Below, one piece after another: positions 53,236-63,280 of a stretch of 64,000 nt of DNA. Every line of letters starts with the position of its first letter. The first letter of the stretch is position 1. Both the position numbers and the translations under genes were made by a program. The DNA comes from Hungatella sp. UBA5385 (GTDB taxonomy: Bacteria; Bacillota; Clostridia; Lachnospirales; Lachnospiraceae), in assembly GCA_002409995.1 (NCBI GenBank), contig DHOR01000028.1, positions 86,513-150,512 on the forward strand. Reading direction: 5' to 3'. Below the pieces are notes generated by a model, which made no database searches, was not told where the DNA came from, and worked only from the letters and a program-made list of their open reading frames with translations.

Positions 53236-54126
53236 TTATTCATTTTCTTCAAATATCTTATGGCACAGGCGGCATCCGGTAGGAGTTGCAGCAAGACCGC
53301 CTTCTGCAGTTTCTTTTAGAGAGGAAGACATCTGCTCTCCAATACGTTTCATAGCCAGAATCACCTCATCTGCAGGAATGGTGCTTGTAATGCCTGCACA
53401 GGCAAGCTCAGAAGCTGTGAATGCATTAGTGACACCCATGGCATTCCGCTTGATGCAAGGGACTTCTACAAGACCTGCAACAGGATCGCAGACCAGGCCA
53501 AGAACATTTTTGAGGGCAATGGCACAGCTGTCGGAAACCATTTGGGGAGTTCCTTCAAATACTTCTGTCAAAGCTGCTGCTGCCATAGCGGAAGCTGATC
53601 CTACCTCAGCCTGACACCCGCCCTCTGCACCGGAGATGCTGGCACATTTGGCAATTACCATCCCTACTGCTGAAGCTGTAAAAAGGGACATAATAATAGT
53701 TTCTTTGGGAATATCATATTCCTCCATCACTGAGATCAGGGCAGCAGGGATAATTCCGCAGGAACCTGCTGTTGGTGCAGCAACAATCTGTCCCATACAT
53801 GAGTTGTATTCAGTCACAGCAAGAGCCATGCTGATGGCAGTTCCAAATAGTCTTCCATAATGGCTCCGCCCATCATCTACAGCCTGTTTCATCCTGGCAG
53901 CAGCGCCTCCGGAGAGTCCGCTGGCTGAGCGAAGATTTTTGTCCATGCCGTTAATCACAGATTCTTTCATTACCTCAAAGCTGTGTTCCATATTCGCGTA
54001 GACTGCTTCTCTGGTGGTTTCCATTTCTTCTGCCTGCTGTTCAAGAACAAGATCAGAGATGGTGCGGCCTGTGGAAACGGCAGTATTTACCAGCTCTTCA
54101 ATGGAATTGTAGTGTAGTTTGATCAT
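53236..54126 (-). CDS. sdaAA: L-serine dehydratase, iron-sulfur-dependent, alpha subunit
   Basis: 296 residues. The conserved SGGAAARMKQAVDDGRSHYG, APTAGSCGIIPAALI, and the cluster-binding cysteines in GSCGI, GLVCDPVAGLVEVPCIKRN and the C-terminal PTGCRLCHKIF match the oxygen-sensitive [4Fe-4S] serine dehydratase of anaerobes, which converts L-serine to pyruvate and ammonia. It is the second gene after sdaAB, 39 bases downstream on the same strand. Confidence 0.96.
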   Translation of the reverse strand: MIKLHYNSIEELVNTAVSTGRTISDLVLEQQAEEMETTREAVYANMEHSFEVMKESVINGMDKNLRSASGLSGGAAARMKQAVDDGRSHYGRLFGTAISMALAVTEYNSCMGQIVAAPTAGSCGIIPAALISVMEEYDIPKETIIMSLFTASAVGMVIAKCASISGAEGGCQAEVGSASAMAAAALTEVFEGTPQMVSDSCAIALKNVLGLVCDPVAGLVEVPCIKRNAMGVTNAFTASELACAGITSTIPADEVILAMKRIGEQMSSSLKETAEGGLAATPTGCRLCHKIFEENE

Positions 54127-54165
54127 GAGTTTTCTCCCATAGTTGTTGAATGTGTATCTGTATCA

Positions 54166-54825
54166 TTAAGATAATTTTAATAGAATGGTATTATGAACAT
54201 AGGGAAGCTCCTGAATTTTAGCGGTAAGAGTTTCATCAAAATCAGAATCCATCTCAATGGTCATAATTGCAACTCCGCCTTTTTCCTGACGGTTTAAACG
54301 GAAATTGTTGATGTTTGCATTACCTGCTGCCACGAGCCCTGTGACCTGTGCAATGGTGCCGGGCACATCCTGATGCATGACAATCAGTGTTGTGTTTTGC
54401 CCAGTAAAATAAACTTCCATTCCATTGATCTGTGTAATAACAATATTACCGCCGCCAACAGAGGAACCCTGTACAGAGATGGTGTTTCCATTGCAGTCTG
54501 TAAGAGTGACTAATGCAGTATTTGGATGGGCATTATCCAGAGTTCCTGTATGAAAGCTAACAATGATTCCCTTTTCCTCTGCTGTTTCCAGGCTGGTACG
54601 GATTCCCGGGTCCCATGGGTCCATTTTCAGAATACCGCCTACAATGGCTTTATCAGTACCATGACCTTTATAAGTCTTGGCAAAGGAACCATGAAAGAGT
54701 ATATCCGCTTTAGCCACAGGAGCAGTCAGCAGCATAGCTGCTGTTTTCCCGATACGTGCAGCACCTGCTGTATGTGAACTGGAGGGACCGATCATAACTG
54801 GTCCTATAATATCAAATACATTCAT
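54166..54825 (-). CDS. sdaAB: L-serine dehydratase, iron-sulfur-dependent, beta subunit
   Basis: 219 residues. FDIIGPVMIGPSSSHTAGAARIGKTA is the family hallmark and HPNTALVTL is conserved; residues from about 145 form an ACT-type regulatory domain (MHQDVPGTIAQVTGLVAAGNANINNF). It forms the heterodimeric serine dehydratase with SdaAA. GGAG lies upstream of the ATG at 54825. The large inverted repeat 54863-54923 lies just upstream of it, marking the end of the preceding PHP gene. Confidence 0.96.
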   Translation of the reverse strand: MNVFDIIGPVMIGPSSSHTAGAARIGKTAAMLLTAPVAKADILFHGSFAKTYKGHGTDKAIVGGILKMDPWDPGIRTSLETAEEKGIIVSFHTGTLDNAHPNTALVTLTDCNGNTISVQGSSVGGGNIVITQINGMEVYFTGQNTTLIVMHQDVPGTIAQVTGLVAAGNANINNFRLNRQEKGGVAIMTIEMDSDFDETLTAKIQELPYVHNTILLKLS

Positions 54826-54862
54826 AAGTTTTCTCCATTTTGTATACTGTTTGAATTGTTTG

Positions 54863-54923
54863 CTTTTTTAAAATTGGGGTTCGACCCTTTAATACAAGGG
54901 GTCGAACCCCAATTTTAAAAAAG
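54863..54923. repeat. Perfect 25-bp inverted repeat with a GGGTCGA core
   Basis: Arms 54863-54887 and 54899-54923 are perfect reverse complements around an 11-base loop. Both ends are T-rich/A-rich, so it can terminate transcription in either direction. The PHP gene's stop codon lies inside the right arm. The core GGTTCGACCC resembles the GGGTCGACCC core of the repeat at the right edge of the window. Confidence 0.95.
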
Positions 54924-55715
54924 TTTCTTGAACTCCGGTATTCTATTCTTATACTCGGTATAATAAGTAAAACCACAGTCCATCAGTATCTGGCGCACTG
55001 TTTCAAAATCAGAACCTATGTCCTGAGGAATATGGGCATCAGAGCCAATGGTGATAATTTCGCCTCCAAGCTCACGGTAACGTTTCAAAGTATCAAAGCT
55101 GGGGTTAGGCTGTCCGATGCCTTTGCGCAGGCCGGCAGTATTGCACTCAATGCCTTTGCCTTTTTCAATGACAGTTTTTAGAATTTCATCAATAATACTG
55201 CTGTATGCACGGTAGCTGTAGTATTTGTTTTTATTGGGTCCGTAGCGGACGATGTAGTCAAGATGACCGATAACATCATAATCATCCAAAGCCTTTACAT
55301 TATCAAGTGTGGTTTCAAAGTAGTGAAGATATACATCTTCTTCCTTTTTGCCTATAAAATAGGAAGGGTAGGCTGGGTCTGTTCTATTAATAAAATGAGT
55401 GGAGCCGATAACGAAATCAAAAGGATAACGGTCTAAAAGTTCTTTGAAATAATCCTGTAAATGTACCTGAAGTCCCAGCTCAATTCCAATCCGAAGGTCA
55501 ATGCGGTCTTTGTATTCCTCTCTAATCTGAGCCATTGTCTGCATATAAGGGTCTATATCCAGGATGAAATCTATGATAGACTCCACATCATAATCATGGT
55601 GATCCGTTACACAGAGAGAGTCCATACCAAGTGCAATGGCTGCATTAAGCTGATCTCTTACAGCAGTGTCTGAATCACCTGAAAATTCTGTGTGAAAATG
55701 ATAATCGGGAAGCAT
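54915..55715 (-). CDS. PHP-domain histidinol-phosphatase family protein
   Basis: 266 residues. Metal-binding motifs of the PHP fold are visible: DYHFHTEFSGDSD, VTDHHDYD, GIELGLQ, GSTHFINR, and the C-terminal GSDAHIPQDIGSDF. This matches the HisJ/HisK-type histidinol-phosphatase subfamily, which makes histidinol in histidine synthesis, although the wider family includes other phosphoesterases. No other his gene is in the window. AAGGAAAGGAG precedes the ATG. The stop codon sits within the following palindromic terminator. Confidence 0.83.
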   Translation of the reverse strand: MLPDYHFHTEFSGDSDTAVRDQLNAAIALGMDSLCVTDHHDYDVESIIDFILDIDPYMQTMAQIREEYKDRIDLRIGIELGLQVHLQDYFKELLDRYPFDFVIGSTHFINRTDPAYPSYFIGKKEEDVYLHYFETTLDNVKALDDYDVIGHLDYIVRYGPNKNKYYSYRAYSSIIDEILKTVIEKGKGIECNTAGLRKGIGQPNPSFDTLKRYRELGGEIITIGSDAHIPQDIGSDFETVRQILMDCGFTYYTEYKNRIPEFKKLF

Positions 55716-55866
55716 AAAAAATCTCCTTTCCTTATTTAAGTGATGATCAAGCCAATTATAATCAATTCATGGGGGAAATGCAATGTGAACTGTTTTGTTA
55801 ATTTGTACTTATTTTTGATCCCTTAACAGAGAGTTAGCGAAAAATTAATATATTTTTTAAAAAGCG

Positions 55867-55896
55867 TTGTAAAAACATTTGACTCTATGATATCAT
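55867..55896 (+). promoter_or_regulatory. Candidate promoter of the Na/Pi symporter gene
   Basis: TTGTAA (55867-55872), 18-base spacer ending in TGA, TATCAT (55891-55896). No Pho box was recognised. Confidence 0.45.
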
Positions 55897-55944
55897 AACC
55901 AGTGGACTTTATACAAACAAAGGAAAAAAGACAAGGAGGAACTT

Positions 55945-57612
55945 ATGTCTGTAAGTGATATATCCAGCCTGTTTGGTTTTATTGGCGGACTTGGAATGTT
56001 TTTATACGGCATGAACATTATGGCTGACGGCATGCAGAAGACAGCCGGAAGCAAAATGAGCCAGTTTCTTGGAATGGTAACAAACAACAGGTTTATGGCA
56101 GTGCTGCTGGGTGCTTTAATTACTGCAATTATTCAGAGCAGCGGTGCTACTACAGTGATGGTGGTAGGGTTTGTAAGTGCAGGAGTTTTAAATCTGTCTC
56201 AGGCAGTGGGAGTGATTATGGGTGCTAATATCGGCACAACCATTACAGCGTGGATTGTATCCATGAACCAGCTTGGAGATGCATTTGAAGTATTTCAGCC
56301 TTCTTTTTTTGCTCCGCTTTTGATTGGTTTAGGAGCAATGCTGATACTGTTTGGAAAAAAACAGAGAGTGAAAACCATTGGCGAGATATTAGTTGGTCTT
56401 GGGCTTTTATTTATTGGACTTGATTTTATGTCGGGAGCTATTGCACCGTATACAGAACTTCCTGTATTTGCTAATGCATTCCGCATTCTGGGGCATAATC
56501 CGCTGCTGGGGATGATAATTGGCGCTGTGGTAACTGCACTGCTTCAAAGCTCCTCAGCATCAGTGGGGATTCTTCAGACTTTGGCTATGAATGGAGTCGT
56601 TACAACCAATGCAGCTATTTTTATTACACTGGGACAAAACATCGGTTCCTGTGTCACTGCGCTGATCTCCAGTATTGGAGGTTCCAGAACAGCCAAACGG
56701 GCTGCAGTGATTCATCTGTCCTTTAATGTTTTGGGAGCTGTGATGTTTGGAGCAGTTGCCATTGTCCTGTTTATGGTATATCCGGCGCTGGCTGCTCATA
56801 GTATTACATCAGTGCAGATTTCCATTTTCCATACGATTTTTAATCTTACTAATACAATGATTCTTTTTCCATTTGCTAATCAGCTTGTGAAGCTGTCCGG
56901 TGTGATTGTAGGTAAGGACAAAAAAGAAGAGGATTTGGCAGATGAAGAAACAGAGACCATGAAGCACCTTGACGAGAGAATATTCGAATCACCTGCATTT
57001 GCAGTATCTGCAGCATCTATGGAAGTAGTACATATGGGACAGATCACTGTGGAAAATGTAAAGCGGGCAGTGGAAGCTGTTCTTACAAAAAACAGGGACA
57101 AAATGGATTTGGTGTATAAAACAGAGAAGACCATTAATAATATGGAGAAGATGCTGACAGAGTATCTTGTAAAAATTAATAATCTATCCCTGACAGAAGA
57201 GCAGAAGCAGGTAGTTAATAATTTGTTTTACAGCATCAATGACATTGAACGTGTAGGGGATCATGCAGAAAATCTGGTTGAACAGGCACAGTATATGACA
57301 GATCATCAGATTGAATTTTCTGATACAGGGGCAGAGGACCTTGCTCAAATCAGTAAAGCAGCTTACCAGTCCTTTTTCCATGCGGTTGAAGCCAGACGAA
57401 CCGGGGATATGGATGAGGTGCGCAAGGTCAGTCAGTTTGAGGACCAGGTAGATTTTCTGGAGGAGGATATGAGAGAGAAACACATTGAAAGACTTTCTCA
57501 TGGGAAATGTGAACCTTCCTCAGGCGTGATATTTTTAGACCTTATCAGCAATTTGGAGCGTATCTCAGATCATGCTTACAATCTGGCAGGTTATGTAAAG
57601 GATGAAATCTAA
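55945..57612 (+). CDS. Na+/phosphate cotransporter with PhoU-like domain (YjbB/NptA family)
   Basis: 555 residues. The membrane half has two repeats of the Na/Pi signature (IQSSGATTVMVVGFVSAG and LLQSSSASVGILQTLA, with QNIGSCVTALIS). The C-terminal half (about 345-555) is a PhoU-like four-helix domain (NNLFYSINDIERVGDHAENLVEQ, LISNLERISDHAYNLAGYV). It exchanges phosphate across the membrane, and the PhoU-like part may regulate it. AAGGAGG stands upstream of ATG 55945. Confidence 0.93.
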   Translation: MSVSDISSLFGFIGGLGMFLYGMNIMADGMQKTAGSKMSQFLGMVTNNRFMAVLLGALITAIIQSSGATTVMVVGFVSAGVLNLSQAVGVIMGANIGTTITAWIVSMNQLGDAFEVFQPSFFAPLLIGLGAMLILFGKKQRVKTIGEILVGLGLLFIGLDFMSGAIAPYTELPVFANAFRILGHNPLLGMIIGAVVTALLQSSSASVGILQTLAMNGVVTTNAAIFITLGQNIGSCVTALISSIGGSRTAKRAAVIHLSFNVLGAVMFGAVAIVLFMVYPALAAHSITSVQISIFHTIFNLTNTMILFPFANQLVKLSGVIVGKDKKEEDLADEETETMKHLDERIFESPAFAVSAASMEVVHMGQITVENVKRAVEAVLTKNRDKMDLVYKTEKTINNMEKMLTEYLVKINNLSLTEEQKQVVNNLFYSINDIERVGDHAENLVEQAQYMTDHQIEFSDTGAEDLAQISKAAYQSFFHAVEARRTGDMDEVRKVSQFEDQVDFLEEDMREKHIERLSHGKCEPSSGVIFLDLISNLERISDHAYNLAGYVKDEI

Positions 57613-57647
57613 AAAATGTTAAGAGAAGCTAAAAATAAAAAAAGGAC

Positions 57648-57676
57648 TTGCTATTTACTGGAATATTAGGTAGAAT
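57648..57676 (+). promoter_or_regulatory. Promoter of gapA
   Basis: TTGCTA (57648-57653), 17-base spacer, TAGAAT (57671-57676), leaving a roughly 50-base leader before the gapA RBS AGGAGG. Confidence 0.75.
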
Positions 57677-57735
57677 AAAGGGTAGTTGATTATTATTTAA
57701 CAATCATATTAATTTTTTCTTAGGAGGAATGAATT

Positions 57736-58767
57736 ATGGCAGTAAAAGTAGCGATAAACGGTTTTGGCCGTATTGGCCGTCTTGCTTTCAGACAGATGTT
57801 TGGTGCAGAAGGTTATGATGTGGTAGCTATTAACGATTTAACAGATCCAAAGATGTTAGCTCATCTGTTAAAATATGATACAGCTCAGGGCGGATACGCA
57901 GGACATATGGGCGAAGGACTTCACACTGTTGAAGCAGGTGATGATTCCATTACAGTTGATGGTCAGACCATCAAAATCTATGCTGAGAAGGATGCAGCTA
58001 ATCTTCCTTGGTCAGAAGTAGGCGTTGACGTAGTATTAGAGTGTACAGGTTTCTACTGCTCTAAGGAGAAATCTCAGGCACACATCAATGCAGGCGCTAA
58101 GAAGGTAGTTATCTCTGCTCCAGCAGGAAACGATCTTCCAACTATCGTATTTGGTGTAAACGAGAACGAATTAAAGGCAGAAGACGCAATTATCTCTGCA
58201 GCTTCCTGTACAACAAACTGCTTAGCTCCTATGGCTAAAGCATTAAATGACCTTGCTACAATCCAGTCCGGTATCATGAGCACAATTCATGCTTACACAG
58301 GCGATCAGATGATCCTTGACGGACCACACAGAAAAGGTGATTTAAGAAGAGCAAGAGCTGGCGCAGCTAACATTGTTCCTAACTCCACAGGCGCAGCTAA
58401 GGCTATCGGTCTTGTTATTCCAGAGTTAAACGGCAAGTTAATCGGTTCCGCTCAGCGTGTTCCGGTTACAACAGGTTCCACAACTATCTTAACAGCAGTT
58501 GTTAAGGGTACTGACGTAACAGTAGAGAGTATCAATGCAGCTATGAAGGCAGCAGCTTCTGAGTCTTATGGCTACAATGAGGATCCCATTGTTTCTTCCG
58601 ACGTAATCGGTATGAAATATGGTTCTCTCTTTGATGCAACTCAGACATTGGTTGCTAAGATTGCCGATGATTTATATCAGGTACAGGTTGTTTCCTGGTA
58701 TGACAACGAGAACTCTTACACAAGCCAGATGGTACGTACCATTAAGTACTTTGCTGAATTAAACTAA
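57736..58767 (+). CDS. gapA: Glyceraldehyde-3-phosphate dehydrogenase, type I
   Basis: 343 residues. NAD-binding [17 protein letters not shown], catalytic Cys in [15 protein letters not shown] and the C-terminal [15 protein letters not shown] are all present. It makes 1,3-bisphosphoglycerate and NADH in glycolysis. It heads the cluster gapA-pgk-tpiA-gpmI, but a hairpin after it allows uncoupled levels. Codon usage is biased towards optimal codons, as expected for a highly expressed gene. Confidence 0.98.
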   Translation: MAVKVAINGFGRIGRLAFRQMFGAEGYDVVAINDLTDPKMLAHLLKYDTAQGGYAGHMGEGLHTVEAGDDSITVDGQTIKIYAEKDAANLPWSEVGVDVVLECTGFYCSKEKSQAHINAGAKKVVISAPAGNDLPTIVFGVNENELKAEDAIISAASCTTNCLAPMAKALNDLATIQSGIMSTIHAYTGDQMILDGPHRKGDLRRARAGAANIVPNSTGAAKAIGLVIPELNGKLIGSAQRVPVTTGSTTILTAVVKGTDVTVESINAAMKAAASESYGYNEDPIVSSDVIGMKYGSLFDATQTLVAKIADDLYQVQVVSWYDNENSYTSQMVRTIKYFAELN

Positions 58768-58782
58768 TTAAGAGATCCAGGA

Positions 58783-58816
58783 AGGGTCCGGTCGCTATGG
58801 GCCGGGCCCTTTATTA
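58783..58816 (+). terminator. Terminator between gapA and pgk
   Basis: AGGGTCCGGTC pairs with GGCCGGGCCCT (two G-U pairs), followed by TTTATT. It would reduce readthrough from the strongly expressed gapA into pgk. Confidence 0.8.
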
Positions 58817-58899
58817 AATATCATAGGGAATTTCTGCTTCATTTCCAATGATATTTATTCGCAATCCCAAAATTAAATATCAGAAAGGGGCACATGCTC

Positions 58900-60111
58900 A
58901 TGTTAAACAAGAAAACAGTTGATGATTTAAACGGATTACAAGGGAAGAAAGTATTAGTAAGATGTGATTTTAACGTACCGTTAAAGGATGGAGTGATCCA
59001 GAACTACAACCGTATTGATGGTGCTATTCCAACTATTAAGAAATTATTGGATCAGGGTGCAAAGGTGATTCTCTGCTCCCATTTAGGCAAACCAAAGGGT
59101 GAGCCTGTACCTGAACTGAGCCTTGCTCCTGTTGCTCCTGCTTTAAGCGAGAGACTTGGAGTTGAAGTGAAGTTTGTTAATGATCCTAAGGTTACAGGAC
59201 CAGAGACTCAGGAAGTTGCCGCTTCATTAAAGGATGGCGAAGTTTTACTCCTTCAGAATACCCGTTACAGAGTGGAAGAGACAAAGTACGGCAAAGATGA
59301 GAAGGCAGAAGGTTATGCGAAGGAATTAGCAGCTCTTAGCGATGGCATTTTCGTAAACGATGCATTTGGTACAGCTCACAGAGCTCACTGCTCTAATGTA
59401 GGTGTTACAAAATATACAACCACCAATGTAGTTGGATATTTAATGGAAAAAGAGATTAAGTTCTTAGGTCAGGCAGTTGAGAATCCAGTTCGTCCTTTTG
59501 TGGCTATTTTAGGCGGAGCTAAGGTTTCTGATAAGATCAATGTAATCAACAACCTTCTTGACAAGGTAGATACTCTGATTATCGGCGGCGGAATGGCTTA
59601 TACATTTGCAAAAGCTCAGGGTCAGGAGATCGGTAATTCCTTATGTGAAGAGGATAAGCTTGACTATGCACTTGAGATGGTTAAGAAAGCAGAGGAGAAA
59701 GGTGTTAAATTATTACTTCCTGTTGACCATATTGAAGGCAAGGAATTCTCCAATGATACAGAGAGAAAAGTTGTGGAAGTTATCGATGCAGGCTGGTCAG
59801 GATTTGATATCGGACCTAAGTCAATCGAGCTTTATAAGGATGCTTTAAAGGGCGCTAAGACTGTTGTATGGAACGGACCTATGGGAGTATTTGAATTCTC
59901 CAACTTTGCAGAGGGTACCTTAGAGGTTTGCCGTGCAGTAGCTGAGCTTCAGGATGCAACAACTGTTATCGGCGGCGGAGATTCTGTAAATGCTGTTAAG
60001 AGACTTGGTTTTGCTGACAAGATGACACATATTTCCACAGGCGGCGGCGCTTCTCTTGAATTCCTTGAGGGTAAGGAACTGCCAGGTGTAGCAGCAGCTG
60101 ATAACAAATAA
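58900..60111 (+). CDS. pgk: Phosphoglycerate kinase
   Basis: 403 residues. [19 protein letters not shown], the ATP-site [11 protein letters not shown] and [13 protein letters not shown] with [11 protein letters not shown] are all present. ATP is made from 1,3-bisphosphoglycerate. I use ATG 58900 (AAAGGGG nine bases upstream), which gives the usual [10 protein letters not shown] start; ATG 58894 lies only three bases from the site. Confidence 0.98.
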   Translation: MLNKKTVDDLNGLQGKKVLVRCDFNVPLKDGVIQNYNRIDGAIPTIKKLLDQGAKVILCSHLGKPKGEPVPELSLAPVAPALSERLGVEVKFVNDPKVTGPETQEVAASLKDGEVLLLQNTRYRVEETKYGKDEKAEGYAKELAALSDGIFVNDAFGTAHRAHCSNVGVTKYTTTNVVGYLMEKEIKFLGQAVENPVRPFVAILGGAKVSDKINVINNLLDKVDTLIIGGGMAYTFAKAQGQEIGNSLCEEDKLDYALEMVKKAEEKGVKLLLPVDHIEGKEFSNDTERKVVEVIDAGWSGFDIGPKSIELYKDALKGAKTVVWNGPMGVFEFSNFAEGTLEVCRAVAELQDATTVIGGGDSVNAVKRLGFADKMTHISTGGGASLEFLEGKELPGVAAADNK

Positions 60112-60147
60112 AACATAAGATTATAATAGAGATGAGGGGAAACCAAT

Positions 60148-60897
60148 ATGTCCAGAAAGAAAATTATTGCCGGTAACTGGAAGATGAACATGACTCCTAC
60201 TGAGGCTGTAGAATTAGTGAATACATTAAAGCCGCTGGTAGCCAATGATGAAGTAGATGTAGTATTCTGTGTTCCTGCTATTGATATTATTCCTGCTATG
60301 GAAGCAGCTAAGGGAAGCAATATTAACATTGGTGCAGAGAACATGTATTTTGAGGATAATGGTGCTTATACTGGCGAGATTTCTCCTGCTATGTTAAAGG
60401 ATGCAGGTGTTAAATACGTAGTAATCGGCCATTCCGAGAGAAGAGAATATTTTGCAGAGACTGATGAGTCTGTAAACAAGAAAGTATTAAAGGCTCTTGA
60501 ATACGGCATTACTCCTATTATCTGCTGTGGTGAGTCTCTGACTCAGAGAGAGCAGGGAATTACCATTGACTGGATTCGCCAGCAGATTAAGATTGCATTT
60601 TTAAATGTATCCGCAGCACAGGCAGCAACTACTGTCATTGCTTATGAGCCTATCTGGGCCATTGGAACTGGTAAGGTTGCTACTACTGAGCAGGCTCAGG
60701 AAGTATGCGGCGCAATCCGTGCATGTATCGCTGAGATTTATGATCAGGCAACTGCTGATGCAATCCGTATTCAGTACGGCGGTTCTGTATCTGCAGCAAG
60801 TGCGCCGGAGCTGTTTGCACAGCCTGATATTGACGGCGGCCTTGTTGGCGGTGCTTCTTTAAAACCAGACTTTGGCAAGATTGTTAATTACAAATAA
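60148..60897 (+). CDS. tpiA: Triosephosphate isomerase
   Basis: 249 residues, with the catalytic KMN (AGNWKMN), [21 protein letters not shown] and YGGSVS loop. It interconverts dihydroxyacetone phosphate and glyceraldehyde 3-phosphate. It follows pgk by 36 bases and is likely cotranscribed; a terminator follows. Confidence 0.98.
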   Translation: MSRKKIIAGNWKMNMTPTEAVELVNTLKPLVANDEVDVVFCVPAIDIIPAMEAAKGSNINIGAENMYFEDNGAYTGEISPAMLKDAGVKYVVIGHSERREYFAETDESVNKKVLKALEYGITPIICCGESLTQREQGITIDWIRQQIKIAFLNVSAAQAATTVIAYEPIWAIGTGKVATTEQAQEVCGAIRACIAEIYDQATADAIRIQYGGSVSAASAPELFAQPDIDGGLVGGASLKPDFGKIVNYK

Positions 60898-60911
60898 TTA
60901 AAAATATTTAT

Positions 60912-60957
60912 AAAACCCATTTCATCACTGGCTCTGCAGCTGGCTGGAATGGGTTTT
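60912..60957 (+). terminator. Terminator after tpiA
   Basis: AAAACCCATT pairs with AATGGGTTTT around a GC-rich inner region; T-rich bases (TTTTACTATTGACTTTTT) follow. Confidence 0.75.
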
Positions 60958-61032
60958 ACTATTGACTTTTTGGGTTAAAAAGAGAATAATAAAGGGGAAG
61001 TATAAAAAATAAGATTGTCAATGGAGGAACAA

Positions 61033-61494
61033 ATGAAGAGTGCTAAATTCCGGCATTTGGATAAAATAATTGCAAATGACATGGAAAAGATAAGAGAGGA
61101 TTTATCAGGGCAGGAGCTGGCAACAGGTGCTTATTGCCAGGATTATGATACCTTTAAGATTATTTATCAGTTTGTAGAGCACAGACTCAGAAGAACCAGA
61201 GGACGTGCTTATATCATTTTGCTGACTTTGGCTGATGGCGAGGGGGATTTTCCAGACCTTCAGGAAAAAGATCAGTGGATGGAAACTTTAAAGGGATTGA
61301 TTCAGAATTCACTGCGTTCCGGGGATATGTTTACCAGATATAGCAGGGATCAGTATCTTATTATGATTCTGGACCTTTCCGAAGAGGATGCCAAAGGCAT
61401 TGTGGATAGAATTGCAGAAGCATTTTACAGCATATTGGGAGATGATAAAAATAGAGTGCTGCTTCATCATTGTTATCCTATGATGATTGAATAA
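61033..61494 (+). CDS. Degenerate GGDEF-domain protein
   Basis: 153 residues. The second half aligns with a GGDEF (diguanylate cyclase) domain: FTRYSRDQYLIMILDLSEEDAKGIVDRI corresponds to the stretch RYGGDEFxxLL of active enzymes, but GGDEF is replaced by SRDQY, so cyclase activity is not expected. The N-terminal half is helical. No membrane or sensor domain is present. It may bind a nucleotide or a partner. I prefer ATG 61033 with GGAGG five bases upstream (the codons 61015 and 61021 lack a site). It lies alone between tpiA and gpmI. Confidence 0.7.
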   Translation: MKSAKFRHLDKIIANDMEKIREDLSGQELATGAYCQDYDTFKIIYQFVEHRLRRTRGRAYIILLTLADGEGDFPDLQEKDQWMETLKGLIQNSLRSGDMFTRYSRDQYLIMILDLSEEDAKGIVDRIAEAFYSILGDDKNRVLLHHCYPMMIE

Positions 61495-61524
61495 CAGAAT
61501 TGATAAAAATTTATCATTCTTAAG

Positions 61525-61553
61525 TTGCAAGAACCATACAAATCATGTAGAAT
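61525..61553 (+). promoter_or_regulatory. Promoter of gpmI
   Basis: TTGCAA (61525-61530), 17-base spacer, TAGAAT (61548-61553). A small hairpin TGATAA/TTATCA (61501-61516) precedes it. Confidence 0.7.
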
Positions 61554-61618
61554 ATAAAGTTGTGAGACTAAAATTACAATTATTTATAGAGAACTAAAAG
61601 ACTAGAGGAGATTATATT

Positions 61619-63157
61619 ATGAGCAAAAAACCAGTTGTATTAATGATACTTGATGGTTACGGATTAAATGATAATTGCGACCATAATGCAGTTTGTGAAG
61701 GCAAAACACCAGTGATGGATCAGCTGATGAGCCAGTGCCCATTTGTAAAAGGCAATGCCAGCGGTCTTGCAGTAGGCCTTCCCGACGGACAGATGGGTAA
61801 CTCTGAGGTAGGCCATTTAAACATGGGTGCAGGACGTATTGTGTATCAGGAGCTGACAAGAATTACCAAGTCTATTAATGACGGCGATTTCTTCCAGGTG
61901 CCTGCATTTTTACAGGCAATAGAGAACTGCAAGAAGAACAACTCCGCTCTTCATATGTGGGGACTTGTTTCTGATGGCGGAGTTCACAGCCATATGACTC
62001 ATATTTATGGCCTCTTAGAGTTAGCTAAGAAGAATGGCCTTGAGAAGGTTTACGTTCATTGCTTCTTAGACGGGCGTGATACACCACCTGCATCAGGTAA
62101 GGGATTTGTGGAAGCGCTGGAGGCTAAGATGAAGGAGATCGGTGTAGGTAAGGTGGCTTCGGTTATGGGCCGTTATTATGCTATGGATCGTGACAACCGC
62201 TGGGATCGTGTGGAAAGAGCTTATAATGCTTTGACAAAGGGAGAAGCTGCTGTGGCAGAGAGCGCTCCTGCAGGAATTCAGTCTTCTTATGATAAGGATA
62301 TCAATGATGAGTTTGTTGAGCCATTTGTCGTGTTAGATGGCGGAAAGCCGGTTGCAACTGTTCAGGATAACGATTCTGTTATCTTCTTTAACTTCCGTCC
62401 TGACCGTGCCAGAGAGATTACCAGAGCATTTTGTGATGACGATTTTAAGGGATTTGCCAGAGAGAAACGCATTCCTTTGACCTATGTATGTTTTACAGAT
62501 TATGATGATACCATTGGCAATAAGCTGGTTGCATTTAAGAAAGAGTCTATTACTAATACCTTCGGTCAGTTCCTTGCTGATCACAATATGACTCAGGCAA
62601 GAATTGCGGAAACAGAGAAGTATGCTCATGTTACATTTTTCTTCAATGGCGGTATAGAAGAGCCGAATAAGGGAGAGGACAGAATTCTGGTTCCTTCACC
62701 TAAGGTTGCTACTTATGATCTTCAGCCGGAGATGAGCGCTCCTGCTGTTTGTGATAAGCTGGTGGAGGCTATTAAATCCCATAAGTATGATGTGATTGTT
62801 GTTAACTTTGCAAATCCTGATATGGTAGGTCATACAGGTATTGAGTCTGCTGCTATTAAAGCCATTGAAACAGTTGATGAATGTGTTGGCAGAGCTGTAG
62901 ATGCCATTAAGGAAGTGGATGGTGCTCTGTTTATTTGTGCTGACCATGGCAATGCAGAGCAGCTGATGGATTATGAGACAGGTGTACCATTTACGGCTCA
63001 TACCACCAATCCGGTTCCATTTATCCTTGTAAATGCAGATCCTTCTTATAAACTGAGAGAGGGTGGCACTCTTGCAGATATTATACCGACTTTAATTGAG
63101 TTAATGGGCATGGAACAGCCGGTTGAGATGACTGGGAAGTCATTGTTGGTGAAATAG
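61619..63157 (+). CDS. gpmI: 2,3-bisphosphoglycerate-independent phosphoglycerate mutase
   Basis: 512 residues of the manganese-dependent, alkaline-phosphatase-fold mutase. LMILDGYGL, the phosphoserine region GQMGNSEVGHLNMGAGR, HCFLDGRDTPP, FNFRPDRAREIT and CADHGNAEQLMD with AHTTNPVPFI supply the expected metal and phosphate ligands. It converts 3- to 2-phosphoglycerate. It has its own promoter, a GAGGAG site and its own terminator. Confidence 0.98.
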   Translation: MSKKPVVLMILDGYGLNDNCDHNAVCEGKTPVMDQLMSQCPFVKGNASGLAVGLPDGQMGNSEVGHLNMGAGRIVYQELTRITKSINDGDFFQVPAFLQAIENCKKNNSALHMWGLVSDGGVHSHMTHIYGLLELAKKNGLEKVYVHCFLDGRDTPPASGKGFVEALEAKMKEIGVGKVASVMGRYYAMDRDNRWDRVERAYNALTKGEAAVAESAPAGIQSSYDKDINDEFVEPFVVLDGGKPVATVQDNDSVIFFNFRPDRAREITRAFCDDDFKGFAREKRIPLTYVCFTDYDDTIGNKLVAFKKESITNTFGQFLADHNMTQARIAETEKYAHVTFFFNGGIEEPNKGEDRILVPSPKVATYDLQPEMSAPAVCDKLVEAIKSHKYDVIVVNFANPDMVGHTGIESAAIKAIETVDECVGRAVDAIKEVDGALFICADHGNAEQLMDYETGVPFTAHTTNPVPFILVNADPSYKLREGGTLADIIPTLIELMGMEQPVEMTGKSLLVK

Positions 63158-63230
63158 AGGCTTGATATATTATAGAAAAGTTATTAATATTGATTCAATT
63201 ATAATTAAATAGTAATGACATAGAGGATTA

Positions 63231-63264
63231 AGAGGGGGGACAGTTGAGAAACTGTCCTCTTTTT
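63231..63264 (+). terminator. Terminator of gpmI
   Basis: GGACAGTT pairs with AACTGTCC around GAGA, with AGAG/CTCT outside, followed by a T-run. Confidence 0.88.
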
Positions 63265-63280
63265 ATATTCATTTTATATT

